Positions 32,645-43,802 of a stretch of DNA of 64,000 bases are shown here, piece after piece. The notes beneath the pieces were generated by a model that worked only from the letters and a program-made list of their open reading frames with translations, was not told where the DNA came from and did no database searches. The position numbers were made by a program, and so were the translations under genes. This stretch comes from Eurosta solidaginis. Its lineage: Eukaryota; Arthropoda; Insecta; Diptera; Tephritidae. The stretch covers positions 90,130,603-90,194,602 of the forward strand of contig NC_090321.1 in assembly GCF_040869045.1 (NCBI RefSeq). The letters run 5' to 3'. How positions within the stretch are numbered: the first letter of the stretch is position 1; the number at the start of each line of letters is the position of its first letter.

Positions 32645-33799
32645 TGTTGTTGTTGTTGTAGCAGTGCTTCGCCCCACCTAACAACCGCGACCGATCACAA
32701 ATTGTCATCAATATCCTCTAACGGTAGTCCAAGGAAACTTGCTGTTTCAACAGGGGTGGACCATAATGAAAGGGGTGTTAGAGGCGTTGGTTCCACATTA
32801 CAATTAAAGAGATGGTTGGTGTCATGTGGGGACACATTGCAAGCGGGGCATACGTTTTGTATGTCGGGGTTGATTCTGGATAGGTAAGAGTTTAAGCTGT
32901 TACAGTATCCAGAAGGAAGTTGAGCAAGAGTGACACGCGTTTCCCTGGGGAGTATGCGTTCCTCTTCCACAAGTTTTGGGTACTTTTCTTTGAGTACTGG
33001 ATTCACCGGGCAATTCCTGACATAAAGGTCCGACGCCTGTTTGTGGAGTTCACCAAGGCCTGCTTGTTTTTTTTTTTTGCTTCATACAGCTGGGTTCTCA
33101 GGTGCCGTATTTCCTCAAAATGCTTACGGAGATGACTCCTTAAGCCCCTAGGCGGTGTTGGCTCATCAATCAGATGGTTTCTGGGTATTCAACAGGAACT
33201 GTTTGGTTAGCATCTCATTTCTCTCCCTGATGGGGAGTACTCTCGCCTCATTATGTAGATGGTGTTCTGTGGACATAAGAAGACAGCCCGTGGCGATTCT
33301 GAGAGCAGTATTTTGGCAGGCCTGTCGCTTCTTCCAATGGGTAATGTTTAGGCTTGGCGACCATATGGGTGACGCGTAGCACCTAAACGGCTGGCCAATT
33401 TGTTTGTATGTAGTAATGAGCGTTTTTTTATCTTTTCCCCAGATACTGTCAGCAAGGGATTTGAGGATTTTATTACGGCTCTATATTTTCGGAACAATTG
33501 CGGCTGCGTGCTCACCAAAATGTAGATCCTGATCAAACGTCACACCCAAGATTTTGGGGTGTAGGACAGTCGGTAGCGTAGTGCCATCGACGTGGATGTT
33601 CAAAATGGTCGACATTTGGGACGTCCATGTTGTAAATAAGGTCGCGGAAGATTTAGTCGGTGATAATGCCAGGTTTCGCGAGGAGAAAAAACTGGAGAGA
33701 TCAGGGAGGTAGCCGTTTATTCTGTTTCAGAGCTCATCGATCTGTGGGCCTGGGCCTGTGGCCATTATATTGTGCAGTCATCGGCGTATGAAACGAAAG
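32645..33799 (-). mobile_element. 5'-truncated jockey-type LINE, unit A
   Basis: The CAA tail lies at the left end; the 5' truncation lies just upstream of the SYADDCTI block. It is flanked by TGATGCCGCGT at 32634-32644 and 33800-33810. It interrupts the uncharacterised gene. Confidence 0.92.
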
Positions 33800-34227
33800 T
33801 GATGCCGCGTAATCAGATACTGCTTTTGACAATGAAACTGGAGCCGGAACTAAAATTAAATTTGATTCTGGCAATGTAGCTTCCGTTGAATTTAGTTCTG
33901 GTAATGACACTGTAGATACGCTCGCATAGGTTACTTTTCTTGACTTTCCAACCCCAAGTACTTTTGTAGTACAAATATAGCAGTCCGTTGAATGGCAAGT
34001 TGGTTCCCTCCACTTCATTGGTGTAATAAATTTCATATGTCGCCTAAATAGATAGTTTCGGAAATTAGTCAGCTATGCATTAAAAGGGAGCAAATTCCTA
34101 ATTTTTACAACGCACCTTTTTGTTCCGGTTTCCGAAAAAATCAATTCGACTCGACATGTAGTGCACACAGTATTCGGTGTCCATGGTTTTTCGTTGTTTT
34201 TAGGCTCAATTCCAAAATACTTATAGT

Positions 34228-35029
34228 CACCCTTATCACGAAGTTCACGCGGAAAAGTGTTCGCCTTCACTTCTTTTGTTCGCGTGAACTTTTTCCACCT
34301 ATCGGCAATTTCGGGCGAACAAAAGTTCACTTCGAAACAGCTGATGCTCTATTGAGAATTGGCAGTGAACAAATAATTTACTTACAATATTTCCTTAAAA
34401 TACAACAAAAATATAAATAAAAAATGAATAAAATAATGTTTAGTATTGCACTTAGGTTGGTATTGATTGAGCGCGAGGCGAATATACATATATGTAAAAG
34501 CGATTCGGAGACAATTAAGGGACAGTCCTAACCCTTTGGAGCTAAATTCGTTTTTTTCGCAAAGGGAAAAAGCGTTGGAAAGGACCATTAAGTGGGTCTT
34601 AGGTAATCTTGTTTCAGTGAGGTAATCAATATTTTGGAACCGTTGCTTTGTCCACTGATACTTGGCCGACTGATACGTTGTGAAAAAATAGAATTTACAT
34701 ACTTGGCAATACAGGAATTTCACTTTTTTCCACCCAGCTCACGATTGTGCATTATTTATTGATTTATTTCTAATAATAGAAGTACATATAATTATAAGAG
34801 TATCAAATTTCAAAACGAAAAATTAATTACATTTTGTTTTCCTCTCGTTCGTCTGTAAAGTATAAGTGAACAAATTTTGGTTTCCCCGCTGTTCATTTCG
34901 CCCGAACAAAGAGTTGCCGATAACGAGAAATCTTTTTCGAACATGAAAAATTGTTTCGCCACCCTCTACGATAGGGTGAACAAAAACTGTGAATATTTTC
35001 GGGTGAAAATAAAACTCGCGATAAGGGTG
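34228..35029. mobile_element. Harbinger-derived non-autonomous element 1, unit A
   Basis: The ends CACCCTTATCACGAAGTTC and (complement) CACCCTTATCGCGAGTTTT are the two ends of the Harbinger at 35371. The interior keeps decayed transposase sequence (about 34550-34690). The 3-bp flanks are ACT/ATT-like. Removing it and one flank rejoins the uncharacterised gene in frame (TYYKYFG at the joint). Confidence 0.8.
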
Positions 35030-35574
35030 AATATGTAACTTTCAAAGGATTTGAAAACACACGTCGCATCCTTTTAACGATAAATTGACCGCAGATGAAA
35101 CATATTCACCCTTATCGCGAAGTTCACGCGGAAAAGTGTTCGCCTTCACCTCTTTTGATCGGGTTAACTTTTTCCGCCTATCAGCAATTTCGGGCGAACA
35201 AAAGTTCACTTCGAAACAGCTGATGCTCTATTGTGAATTAGCAGCGAACAAAATTTACTTGCAATTGTGTAAATTTTGTAACCAAGCATATATTTCCTTA
35301 AAATACAACAAAGATAATAGAGATAAAAAATGTATAAAATAATGTTTAGTATTGCACTTAGGTTGGTATTCACCCTTATCGCGAGTTTTATTTTCACCCG
35401 AATTATTCACAGTTGTTCACCCCATCGCAAAAGGTGGCGAACAAATGTTTCATGTTCGAAAAAGATTTCGCCTTATTGGGAACTCTTTGTTCGGGCGAAA
35501 TGAACAGCGGGGAAACACCAAATTTATTCACTTATATTTTACAGGCGAACGTAGGCGAACGAAAGAAACTCAAA

Positions 35575-36452
35575 ATGTGAGTAATTTTTGTTTTTTGCAT
35601 ATTGATATTCTTATAATTTTATGTATTTTTATTATTAGGACTAAATCAATAAATAATGCGCAATCAGAAATGCTACTTTAAAAAATGATGCAAAATCCCG
35701 AAATTGCAAAAGGGTTTTCAAAAGAAAATCGGGAAAAAGTCGTGGACTTCTGGAAGCAGCTAAGTTTATGTTTAAATAGCCTTAGTCCACCCATTAAGAG
35801 TGAAACTGAGTGGAAAAAAGTAAAGCTCCTTTATTGCTAAGTAAGTAAACTCAATTTTTTATGACAACGTATCTCTTTCTAGGTATGGAATGACCAAAAA
35901 AGATATGTACGGAACAAGGCATCAAAAAATGCTATTTACGCGAGGGGGACAGGAGGCGGGCCCAACAAAACACAAAAGCTTTCGACTGCAGAAGAGGCAA
36001 TATACCAACTGCTGGATTTAAAAGATTCAGTTGAAGGTATTCAAGACTCACATAGCTACGGAGTTCCTTCAAAAAAGGCCAAAATTAGTTCGCCAATCGA
36101 AATAGTATCGAACATTGTACTTTGCGACGGTCCTGGTTGTAGTAGCGATGACGTCCCTGGTTGTAGTACGGATTTGCCTATAAGCATGGCGGACAGCGAA
36201 CCTGTTGATCTTGTTGCTGATGAACGGGAATGTCCACCAAGCGATAGCAACACTCAGCCGGTTCTGCAAAGAAGACCTAAGTCCAACAAAAAATTTACAA
36301 ACACAGAGTTAATTCGCAAGGAACTAGAGACTCAACAAGACCTATGTGGTAAATTGGGCGAAATTTTAGCAGAAATTAAACCAAATAACGATAGATTGTG
36401 CCGTACTCTGGATCGTATGTGCGATCTATGTAAAAGAAAAAAAGTTTGTTGA
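35575..36452 (+). pseudogene. Harbinger Myb/SANT-like DNA-binding protein, unit A (nonsense)
   Basis: Same three-exon structure as the unit B copy (35575-35576, 35639-35819, 35883-36452), but codon 15 is TAA where unit B has AAA. The rest, including the segment with KSETEWKK|VWNDQKRYVRN and the C-terminal cysteine cluster, is preserved. Confidence 0.8.
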
Positions 36453-36829
36453 ATTGAAAAAGCATAACCTGAAAATGGAAAAGTTGCGAAAACGTGAAAT
36501 TGAGGAGCAAATTGAATTTAATCGACGGACGTTAGAGTTAAAAGAATTAAAAATTGAAATTCTAAGACGAAAAACCAAAGACTGAGTTTTAAATTTTTTC
36601 AAATTTATTTAAGCGAATTTCAATGAATGAAATAGTTATTTATTTAGTTAAATATTTTCATTTTTATATATATGTATATAGTTTAGTGCAATGCGGTATT
36701 TGTGTTCCTTTTTTTGTACCATGAAATGAAGTATTGATGTTTGATTTTTCTAGAAATAAGTTTGATAACAAAGGTACCTTAATACTTTAAAATAAAAATA
36801 ATGAAAGAATTTAAATTAATATTTTTCAT

Positions 36830-37960
36830 TCAAAGAGTGTTTGTGATTTCGGTACGAATACCCTGACCTGCCCCCATATAGGTACTGTTTTCTTCGCCAA
36901 TATGTTGATTTTCTAATGTAGGAATTTCGTTCAAATATCCGTTGTCAGATGGCGTTGGCAAATTTGCTTCACTTTTGTAATGAATGCAAATTTTATGTAA
37001 AGCTGCGCAAACGTTTATATTTTTATTGCCTTTGCAGGAGAATAATACAACTCTCTTGCACTTAAAAGACACCTCCATCGATTTTTAAGAACACCATTTG
37101 TTCTTTCGATTATATTTCGACAACGCGTGTGAACTTCATTAAATTTTGACTCATGTGATCCACTTTCTGGAGTTCTGTATGGAGTAAGTAGCCAAGGCTC
37201 TAGAGGGTAACCAACGTCACCTGAAAACTTGTTGATTTCATTTGCATTCGTTTCATTGGTTTTAAGCTATTACCTAGTAGACGTACATTGCTGTGACTTT
37301 GCAAATAATTTTGTTCAATTTCTGATCTTAAGTCGCTTATGTTCCATATAAAGGCATCGTGGCAAGCACCAGGGTGTGTAGCATCGATAGCACGAATTCT
37401 CAGATTGCTGTCACATACCTGGAAAAATATTTATGTATATAATTTATATTTAATTTTGCTTTAGTTATATGCACAGCACTCACCAGCATAACATTTAAAC
37501 TGCATTTGCCTTTTCTATTGTAAAATTGGTGAACGTTCTTGGAAGGGGTTGCTATGTTAACGTGTGTTCCATCAACACATCCTACAACTCCTGGTATTCC
37601 GAACTTTACATAAAAATCGTGTGCAGTTTGACGTTGTTCTTCTAAAGTCGGCCAAGTTATCCATTGTGGACAAAGCAACGGTTGCAAAATGTTCAGCACC
37701 TCTGAAAATACCTCACTGAAACAAGATTGGCTAAGACCCACCTCATGATCCTTTCTAACGCCTTTTTGATGTCCTCTGCGAAAAAACGAACACATGCGCT
37801 CAACTTTACAATTGGCGGTACTCCAAATTTTTGCTTCAATGGTGGCAAGGAGTTGGTAAGAATATCTAGCAAATATTTGAATGCCGTCTTATTTAGCCTG
37901 TAACATTGTAGAAAGCTAGTTGAAGAGAAGTTAATTTGTTATTCAAAAGTACTGAAAATA
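36830..37960 (-). pseudogene. Harbinger DDE transposase, unit A
   Basis: Minus-strand blocks: FKYLLDILTNSLPP (about 37890), GHQKGVRKDHEVGLSQSCFSEV, FGIPGVVGCVDGTHVNIATP (first catalytic Asp), FYNRKGKCSLNVMLV, intron (donor after ATGCTG, about 37480-37422), VCDSNLRIRAIDATHPGACHDAFIW (second Asp), then RNIIERTNG (catalytic Glu) and a C-terminal segment to 36830. Transposase cuts at the TIRs. Frameshifts near 37776 and 37020 disrupt the frame. Confidence 0.85.
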
Positions 37961-39391
37961 GTAATTTTTAACTTACAGTGAGTCACTTAGCTCCAAAGGG
38001 TTAGAACTGTCCCTTAATTGCCTCCGAATCGCTTTCACATTTATTTTCTCCTCGCGCTCAATCAACACCAACCTAAGTGCAATACTAAACATTTTTTTCA
38101 AAATTTTGTATCTCTATTTTTGCTGTATTTTATGGAAATATATGTATGCTTGTTTACAAAATTTACGCAATTGCAAATAAATTATTTGTTCACTGCTAAG
38201 TCACAATAGAGCATCAGCTGTTCCGAAGTGAACTTTTGTTCGCCCGAAATTGCCGATAGGCGGAAAAAGTTCACCCGAACAAAAAAAGTGAAGGCGAAAA
38301 ATTTTCCGCGTGAACTTCGCGATAAGGGTGATTGATTCAGCGCGAGGAGAATATAAATGTGAAAGCGATTCGGAGGCAATTAAGAGACAGTTATAACCTT
38401 TTGGAGCTAAGTGATTCACTGTAAGCTAATAATTGCTATTTTCAGCACTTTTGAATAACAAGTTAATTTTTTTAATTAGCTTTGGCCAATATTACAGGCT
38501 AAACAAGCCGGCATTCTAATATTTACTAGATTCTTACCAACTCCTTGCCACCATTGAAGCTAAAATTTGGAGTTCCACCAATTGTAAAGTTGAGTACATG
38601 TCTTCGTTTTTTCGCATAGGGAAAAGGCGTTGGAAAGGACCATGAAGTGGACCTTAGCCAATCTTGTTTCAGTGAGGTGCTCAACATTTTGGAATCGTTG
38701 CTTTGTCCACAATGGATAACTTGGCCGACTGATACGTTGTCATAAAAAATAGAATTTACATTCGTAGCAATACAGGAATTTCACTTCTTCCAACTCAGCT
38801 TCCGATTGTGCATTATTTATTGATTTATTTCTAATAATAAAAGTAATTATAAGAGTATTATATTTCAAAACAAAAAAATATTTAACATTTTCTTTTCCTC
38901 TCGTTCGCCTGTAAAATATAAGTGAACAAATTTGGGTATTCCCGCTGTTCATTTCGCCCGAACAAAGAGTTGCCGATAAGGTGAAATCTTTTTCGAACAC
39001 GAAACATTTTTTCGCCATCCTCTGCGATAGGGTGAACAAAAACTGTGAATATTTTCGGGGGAAAACAAAACTCGCGATAAGGGTGATTATATTTTTAAGT
39101 AAATGACGGGTTATAAACTGCAATTATAAACCGAACAGTATCCGGCGAGCCTTGCAGATATTATGAAGGAACAAGGCGCATGTACTATTATTTATACTTA
39201 GATCAAGTAAAAATGCAAGCCTACCTAGAAAAAACGGTTCCCTAGTTCTACAAAGAAAACACTACCTGCCTTAAAAATATGATCTTGCTTGAAATGTACC
39301 TGGGTTTGAGGAAACGACACTAACAGTTTTTTGCATCAAATAACCCTTCGAAAATCTACCTGCTAACAAACTGATATACGAATACTAACAC

Positions 39392-39884
39392 ATATGTACC
39401 AGTAGGGTACTTAAGTATTAAATGGATATATTTACTTGAATGCTTATAACTATTGTATTAGTTCATCGATTTTGTTGAATGAAAGCTTATTTTTTTTGTA
39501 ATAAATCAGAGCTTATAGAGAAAAGAAATCTGCAAAAAAATAAAAAGTTTTCGAGATCCTTCCTCGCAAAGTACAATTTTTTTTATAATTTTACAAAAAA
39601 AATTGAAAAAATCCGTAATGATTCTTCTTTATCTTTGAATCTGCATGGCCTAGTGTTGTAAAAGTGTTGTATGCACAGTTTAATTACCTTTTAAAAGCTT
39701 CCAACCGTTTTCGAATTGCTCAATTCGTTCTTGAGATATATATGATTAAGTGGACCCAATTTTTTTTTTTTTTAAACTTTAATTCGTGAATATCTCAAAA
39801 GTGTTACCATAGAATTAAAAATAACATTGATTTTCGGAATCAGGGGTGGTTTTACATGGGAATTTCATAATGGCGCCTCTGGTG
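39392..39884 (-). repeat. Right long TIR, unit A
   Basis: Inverted copy of 31013-31500. Adjacent 39089-39391 holds nothing recognised. Confidence 0.85.
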
Positions 39885-40432
39885 CAGAAAAAAATTGGAA
39901 TTTGTTATCCAGTGTAATTGGGGAATAGAAGTTCCGAATTTTCGAAGTCAGCTGTTTTGTCAATTGAAATTTCGTTGTGCATTTCTGATTTTGTTTAAAA
40001 AATAGAAAAGTTTAATTATTGTTGTGAATTTGTTTGAAATTAAGAAATAAAATATAAACAATGCACAGTATTGCATTTCATGTGGTATTCACTTAAATGA
40101 GTAATGAATTGGTGCCACAGCAACATCAACAGAGGAGCATAATAATAAGAAGACGGCGGGATAACACAAATTCGCTGGAGTTGCCTGCTTTCATAAAAAC
40201 AAAAAATTGAAAGCCGGTGGTTAAACCTTTTTTAATCAAACAATAATCAACAATTTTGTACACATTTATAGAAAAAACAACGTTCAAATGAAGGATTACA
40301 TTGAATAACTTTTTGACTTTATGGAGCGACATTCCGAAGTTGGACGAGGCAAGGCGCAGTTCGGATGCAACCAAACTAGGTGAAATTATGCGAACGTGAG
40401 TCCCATTGATACAAATCACTTCTCCTGGGAAT

Positions 40433-41543
40433 GGGAGATATTCACAATGTTGAAAATCAAGACCCAGACACACCAAAATACAGACAAAATTCAAAATTTC
40501 CGACAAGTCAAAATACAGACAAACCAAAAATAAGACAAATCGAAAAATAGACACATCCAAATGCAGACAAATCTTAATTTAGACGAATCAAAAATGCGCG
40601 AAAATACTATGGAGACCACCCCCGGTTTCGGAGGTACCCGCGGGTCTCTTTTCGGTTAATATCTTTTGAACGAGTTGCTATTTTTATTTTCCGCCTTCGG
40701 ATGTCAAGACGCGTCGTTTGATACCTCTCGATATTTTTGGGCGCGTATTAGCAGTGTCATGCTGTCGTAAAGAATTACCCATTACAGCACTATGGATTTT
40801 TATTTCAATTAATATTTTGTATCTTATAAATGAAGATAAACCTATGTATGTTTAAATATGCTCAGCGAGGGATTCGCGTAGCCGGTGTTGGATCGGCTAA
40901 GGGTTATTTTTTTGAAGCGCGGCCGAAGGCCTCCTACGCGGAAAGGTGTTCTTGGCAGAAATACTGGGGAACGCGTAGCCGGTGTTGGATCGGCTAAGGG
41001 TTATTTTTTTGAAGCGCGGCCGAGGGCCACCTACGCGGAAAGTTGTCCTGGGCAGAAATACTGTGGATCGCGTAGCCGGTGTTGTATCGTCTAAGGGTTA
41101 TTTTTTTGAAGCGCGACCGAAGGCCGCCTACGCAGAAAGGTATTATGGGCTAAAATACGCGGAAAGGTATTATGGGCAGAGAACGCGTAGCCGGTGTTGG
41201 ATCGGCTAAGGGTTATTTCTTTGAAGCGCGGCCAAAGGCCGCCTTCGCGGAAAGGTCTTCTGGGTAGAAATTTTGTGGATCGCGTAGCCGCCTACGCAGA
41301 AAGGTGTTCTTAATAGAAGAATCAGATTTTGGGACCAACAAGATACCATTTTTTGGTTTGTCGGTATTTTGTCTGTATTTGTCTGTATTTTGATTTGTCT
41401 GCAATTTTATTTGTCTGTATTTTAAATTATCTTTATTTTGATTTTCCTGCATTTCGATTTGTCTGTATTTTGATTTGTGTGCATTTTGAATGTCGACATT
41501 TTGAATTTCGGGATTTTGATTTTCTGTATTATGTTATACACCC
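40433..41543. mobile_element. Foldback-type element with inverted short-repeat arrays, unit A
   Basis: 1111 bp flanked by the 9-bp CCTGGGAAT (40424-40432, 41544-41552). The ends are alike in inverse orientation (GGGAGATATTCACAATG and GGGGGTGTATAACATAATA on the complement). The left arm holds AAATACAGACAAA-type repeats; the right arm has the complementary TTTGTCTGTATTTTGA repeats. The core is a tandem array of about 97-bp units. No transposase is present. Confidence 0.8.
40876..41310. repeat. About 97-bp tandem array, unit A
   Basis: Unit starts at GCGTAGCCGG: 40876, 40973, 41070, 41185 and a partial at 41282. Each holds GATCGGCTAAGGGTTATTT and GAAGCGCGGCCGAAGGCC. Open frames across it are by-products of the repeat. 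Confidence 0.9.
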
Positions 41544-41830
41544 CCTGGGAATCCTGTTTTAGAGTAAAATACAATTTTTGCTGTTTAGGTTTAAATCCAC
41601 TTCGCATAAATAATCTCCTCAATAATATCTAAAACCAGTCCAACACCGAAATCATTTACAGCATTTTTGATAGCTACCATCAGCAAGGAATCTGAGTGTG
41701 GCGCATAATTTTAAAATAGGGATAAAGCCTTCCCTCGAACGCGTTTGCGGAAATGGTCCTTAATTGTGTTTAGTAATGAGCAAAATGCTTCCTTTAAATC
41801 TGCAAATTAACTTCAACTAAGTTGAGTTGT

Positions 41831-42370
41831 AAACGGTAATAGGGGCATTAAGTTAATTTATTTAAAAATGTATCTTTACCTTTTTTTATTATACATTTAC
41901 GACGTTATTCATGAAAACTACAAAAGATTTATAAAGCTTTTCAAATTTACATTACCATACAAATTTCCAATTATATGAACCAAAGTGTATTCAACAAAGT
42001 GAGATTGACAGTTGTATATGAAATAAGGGACTATTCCATTATTCAATCACAAGAGGTTTGCTCGGCTGACACCATTTTTGACAATTGCGGCCACCTTTCT
42101 CCCAATTCGAATTGACATCTATTAACGGTGTAGTTTCTTTGCAAACCTTTAAACATATTAGTAGTAGAGAAGCAGGGAAATAATTTACAATTGTTAGATA
42201 AGTGTTGCATCATTCCTTGGTATTATTTTTCTGACTATGGCAAATTTATTAAATATATCAGGATGCACTGGTGGGGATGCAGCAAATATTTTATGAAACG
42301 AAACCTAAATCAAAATTTAAATTCATGGCCGACTAAAATAGCGAGTCAAGCAAAAATACTGCTAGTAAAT
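41831..42370. other. No recognised feature
   Basis: AT-rich sequence with short frames only (for example 42191-42460, which runs into the LINE). It may be flank of the old Harbinger remnant. Confidence 0.3.
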
Positions 42371-42380
42371 ACTAGAAATG

Positions 42381-43321
42381 TCGACCATATTGAACATCCA
42401 CGTCGATGGCACTACGCTACCGACTGTCCTACACCCCAAAATCTTGGGTGTGACGTTTGATCAGGATCTACATTTTGGTGCGCACGCAACCGCAATTGTT
42501 CCAAGAATTCAGAGCCGTAATAAAATCCTCAAATCCCTTGCTGGCAGTACCTGGGGAAAAGATAAAAAAACGCTCTTGACCACATACAAAGCAATTAGCC
42601 AGCCGATTACGTGCTACGCGTCACCCATATGGTCGCCAAGCCTAAAAACCACCCACTGGAAGAAACTACAGGCCTACCAAAATACTGCTCTCAGAATCGC
42701 CACGGGCTGTCTTCTTATGTCCCCAGAACACCATCTGCATAATGAGGCGAGAATACTCCCCATCAGGGAGAGAAATGAGATGCTGACCAAACAGTTTCTG
42801 TTGAATACCCAGAAACCTGGGCATCCCAACAGACATCTGATTGACGAACCAGCACCGCCTAGGGGCCTAAAGAGTCATCTCCGTAAGCATTTTGAGGAAA
42901 TACGGCACCTGAGAACCCAGCCGTATGAAGCGGAAAAACACAAGCAGGTCCTTGGTGAACTCCATAGACAGGCGTCGGACCTTTATGTCGGGAATTGCCG
43001 GGTGAATCCAGTACTTGAAGAAAAATATCCAGAACTCGCAGAAGAGGAACGCATACTCCCCAGGGAAACGCGTGTCACTCTTGCTTAACTTCGTTCTGGA
43101 TACTGTAACAGGTTAAACTCTTACCTATCCAGAATCAACCCCGACATACAAAATGTATGCCCTGCTTGCAATGTGTCCCCACATGACACCAAACATCTCT
43201 TTAATTGTACTGTGGAACCAACGCCTCTAACACCCCTTTCCTTATGGTCCACCCCTGTTGAAACGGCAAGTTTCCTTGGCTATTAGGTGGGGCGAGCATT
43301 GCTACAACAACAACAACAACA
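42381..43321 (+). mobile_element. 5'-truncated jockey-type LINE, plus strand, unit A
   Basis: It starts inside ORF2 (TILNIHVDGTTLPTV), with an open frame to 43088 (236 aa including HPKILGVTFDQDLHF and a long C-terminal domain), then a stop and the remaining C-terminus in another frame (CPACNVSPHDT). It ends in a CAA-repeat tail. Flanked by ACTAGAAATG at 42371-42380 and 43322-43331. Confidence 0.92.
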
Positions 43322-43339
43322 ACTAGAAATGCCATAACG

Positions 43340-43802
43340 ATGTGTTGTACTGTTTGAGCGTGTTATCTTATTCATTCCGTATGTTCAGAACATTTGTACA
43401 TGTGCACACACATGTCATCAGCCGAAGTAGTTACTCACACATACACATGCATATGGCTATAAGAAAGACATTAACTACAAATATACATGTATATAGCTGG
43501 TAACGAAGCATGAGATACAATTTTTCTCGAACTGTTCGCGAAACGATTAGACCTTAGGAGAAATGGGTGAACGAGAAAACCGAGAGTATAAAAGCAGCGC
43601 AAGCTGAGGAATGACGAATCAGTTTGATTTAAACACGCTTTGTGAAGTACGTGATATCGAAGTATAATTGTACTACTCCCAAAGTAAACTAAATAAAGAC
43701 CATATCGCAATACTGAATATTGGAGTTATTTATTCGACAGTTCAGCGATACGAACGTTAGCAGAAGGTGCAAATTAATCGGAATTACCCAGAATTCGTTA
43801 CA
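43340..43802 (+). mobile_element. LTR of a retrotransposon (solo or remnant), unit A end
   Basis: It has a TATAAAAG box at about 43587 followed at promoter-like distance by a transcribed-looking segment, AATAAA at 43692-43697, and an end in GTTACA. No internal retroviral genes adjoin it. The B/A unit boundary (CCCAGAATTCG) lies in its last 20 bp. The left border is approximate. Confidence 0.55.

Larger units (their letters stand above)
31518..35103 (-). pseudogene. Uncharacterised arthropod multi-copy protein gene, unit A (disrupted)
   Basis: Minus-strand blocks in order: CFICGQFIVKR (35103-35030); YKYFGIEPKNNEKPWTPN..CTTC (34227-34116); intron 34044-34115; PMKWREPTCHSTDCYIC (34043 down); GYTKYCCYLCKWDSRARQDHY, PLHIKLGLIKNFIKALD (32630-32170); intron 31781-32040; MSLKIHFLLSHLNFF, DEHGKRFHQQ (31780-31518). 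From memory these blocks match a family found in many copies in insects and spiders, with no assigned function. Insertions: a Harbinger MITE (34228-35029) and a LINE (32645-33799). Unit A also has a frameshift near 32250 that unit B lacks. The segment between the WREP block and the KYCCYLC block seems shorter than I recall for the family, suggesting an internal deletion. Cys/His pairs hint at zinc binding. Function unknown. Confidence 0.65.
35371..38330. mobile_element. Harbinger transposon, two-gene, unit A
   Basis: 2960 bp, starting CACCCTTATCGCGAG and ending CGCGATAAGGGTG, with ATT duplicated at 35368-35370 and 38331-38333. It contains a Myb/SANT-like gene on plus and a DDE transposase gene on minus, the usual PIF/Harbinger pair. 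Both genes are damaged in this copy. Confidence 0.9.
35107..39085. mobile_element. Harbinger-derived element 2, unit A, split by a full Harbinger
   Basis: Right-type end at 35107, left-type end at 39085, flanked by ATT at 35104-35106 and 39086-39088. Its own sequence is 35107-35370 plus 38334-39085. The middle is a complete Harbinger element. The right part holds a decayed transposase fragment in the opposite orientation (about 38490-38720). Confidence 0.8.
31013..39884. mobile_element. Long-TIR element carrying an uncharacterised arthropod gene, unit A
   Basis: The left arm 31013-31500 and right arm 39392-39884 are inverted copies of about 490 bp. The outer ends are CACCAGAGACGCCATTATG and the complement CACCAGAGGCGCCATTATG; the TIRs differ by scattered substitutions and indels. 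Between them lies a spliced minus-strand gene (31518-34227 and 35030-35103) broken by a LINE and Harbinger elements. No clear target-site duplication was found, so the exact ends are provisional. Layout and multi-copy family suggest a DNA transposon. Confidence 0.7.
40126..41830 (-). pseudogene. Older Harbinger-like transposase remnant, unit A, split by a foldback element
   Basis: Minus-strand: a LCATLRFLADGSYQK-like block at about 41720-41670, then an AKWI...FYSK-like stretch to 41553. After the foldback insertion come FPGEVICINGTHVRIISP (40430-40370) and decayed sequence to about 40126. GTHV follows ICIN where the family has GCID, so the first catalytic Asp is Asn. Stops and frameshifts are present. 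It belongs to a different lineage from the Harbinger at 35371. Confidence 0.6.
26224..43786. repeat. Tandem unit A (17.6 kb)
   Basis: It starts at CCCAGAATTCGTTACAAT, the same sequence that starts units B (43787) and C (62664). Content and order match unit B throughout. Unit A lacks the LINE at 51321-53215 and the 112-bp insert at 61424. It has an extra internal duplication at 28428-29097 and an extra SINE-related piece at 26546-26655. Confidence 0.95.

Noticed and set aside
34073..34330. Complete 85-aa gene starting MNFCSPEIADRW
   Set aside because: The first half is translation of a Harbinger terminal repeat; the second half is an exon of the uncharacterised gene running into its intron.
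37400..37795. 131-aa stand-alone Harbinger gene
   Set aside because: It is an internal part of the transposase bounded by a frameshift upstream and an intron donor downstream.
40885..41209. Open frames encoding repeated arginine-rich peptides (LDRLRVIFLKRGR)
   Set aside because: They exist because the 97-bp tandem unit lacks stops in some frames; no start context, domain or conservation beyond the DNA repeat.
40876..41310. CRISPR-like regular repeats
   Set aside because: The units are contiguous 97-bp tandem copies without unique spacers, in a eukaryotic foldback element.
42191..42460. 89-aa gene upstream of the LINE
   Set aside because: The frame crosses the LINE target duplication into another frame of ORF2.
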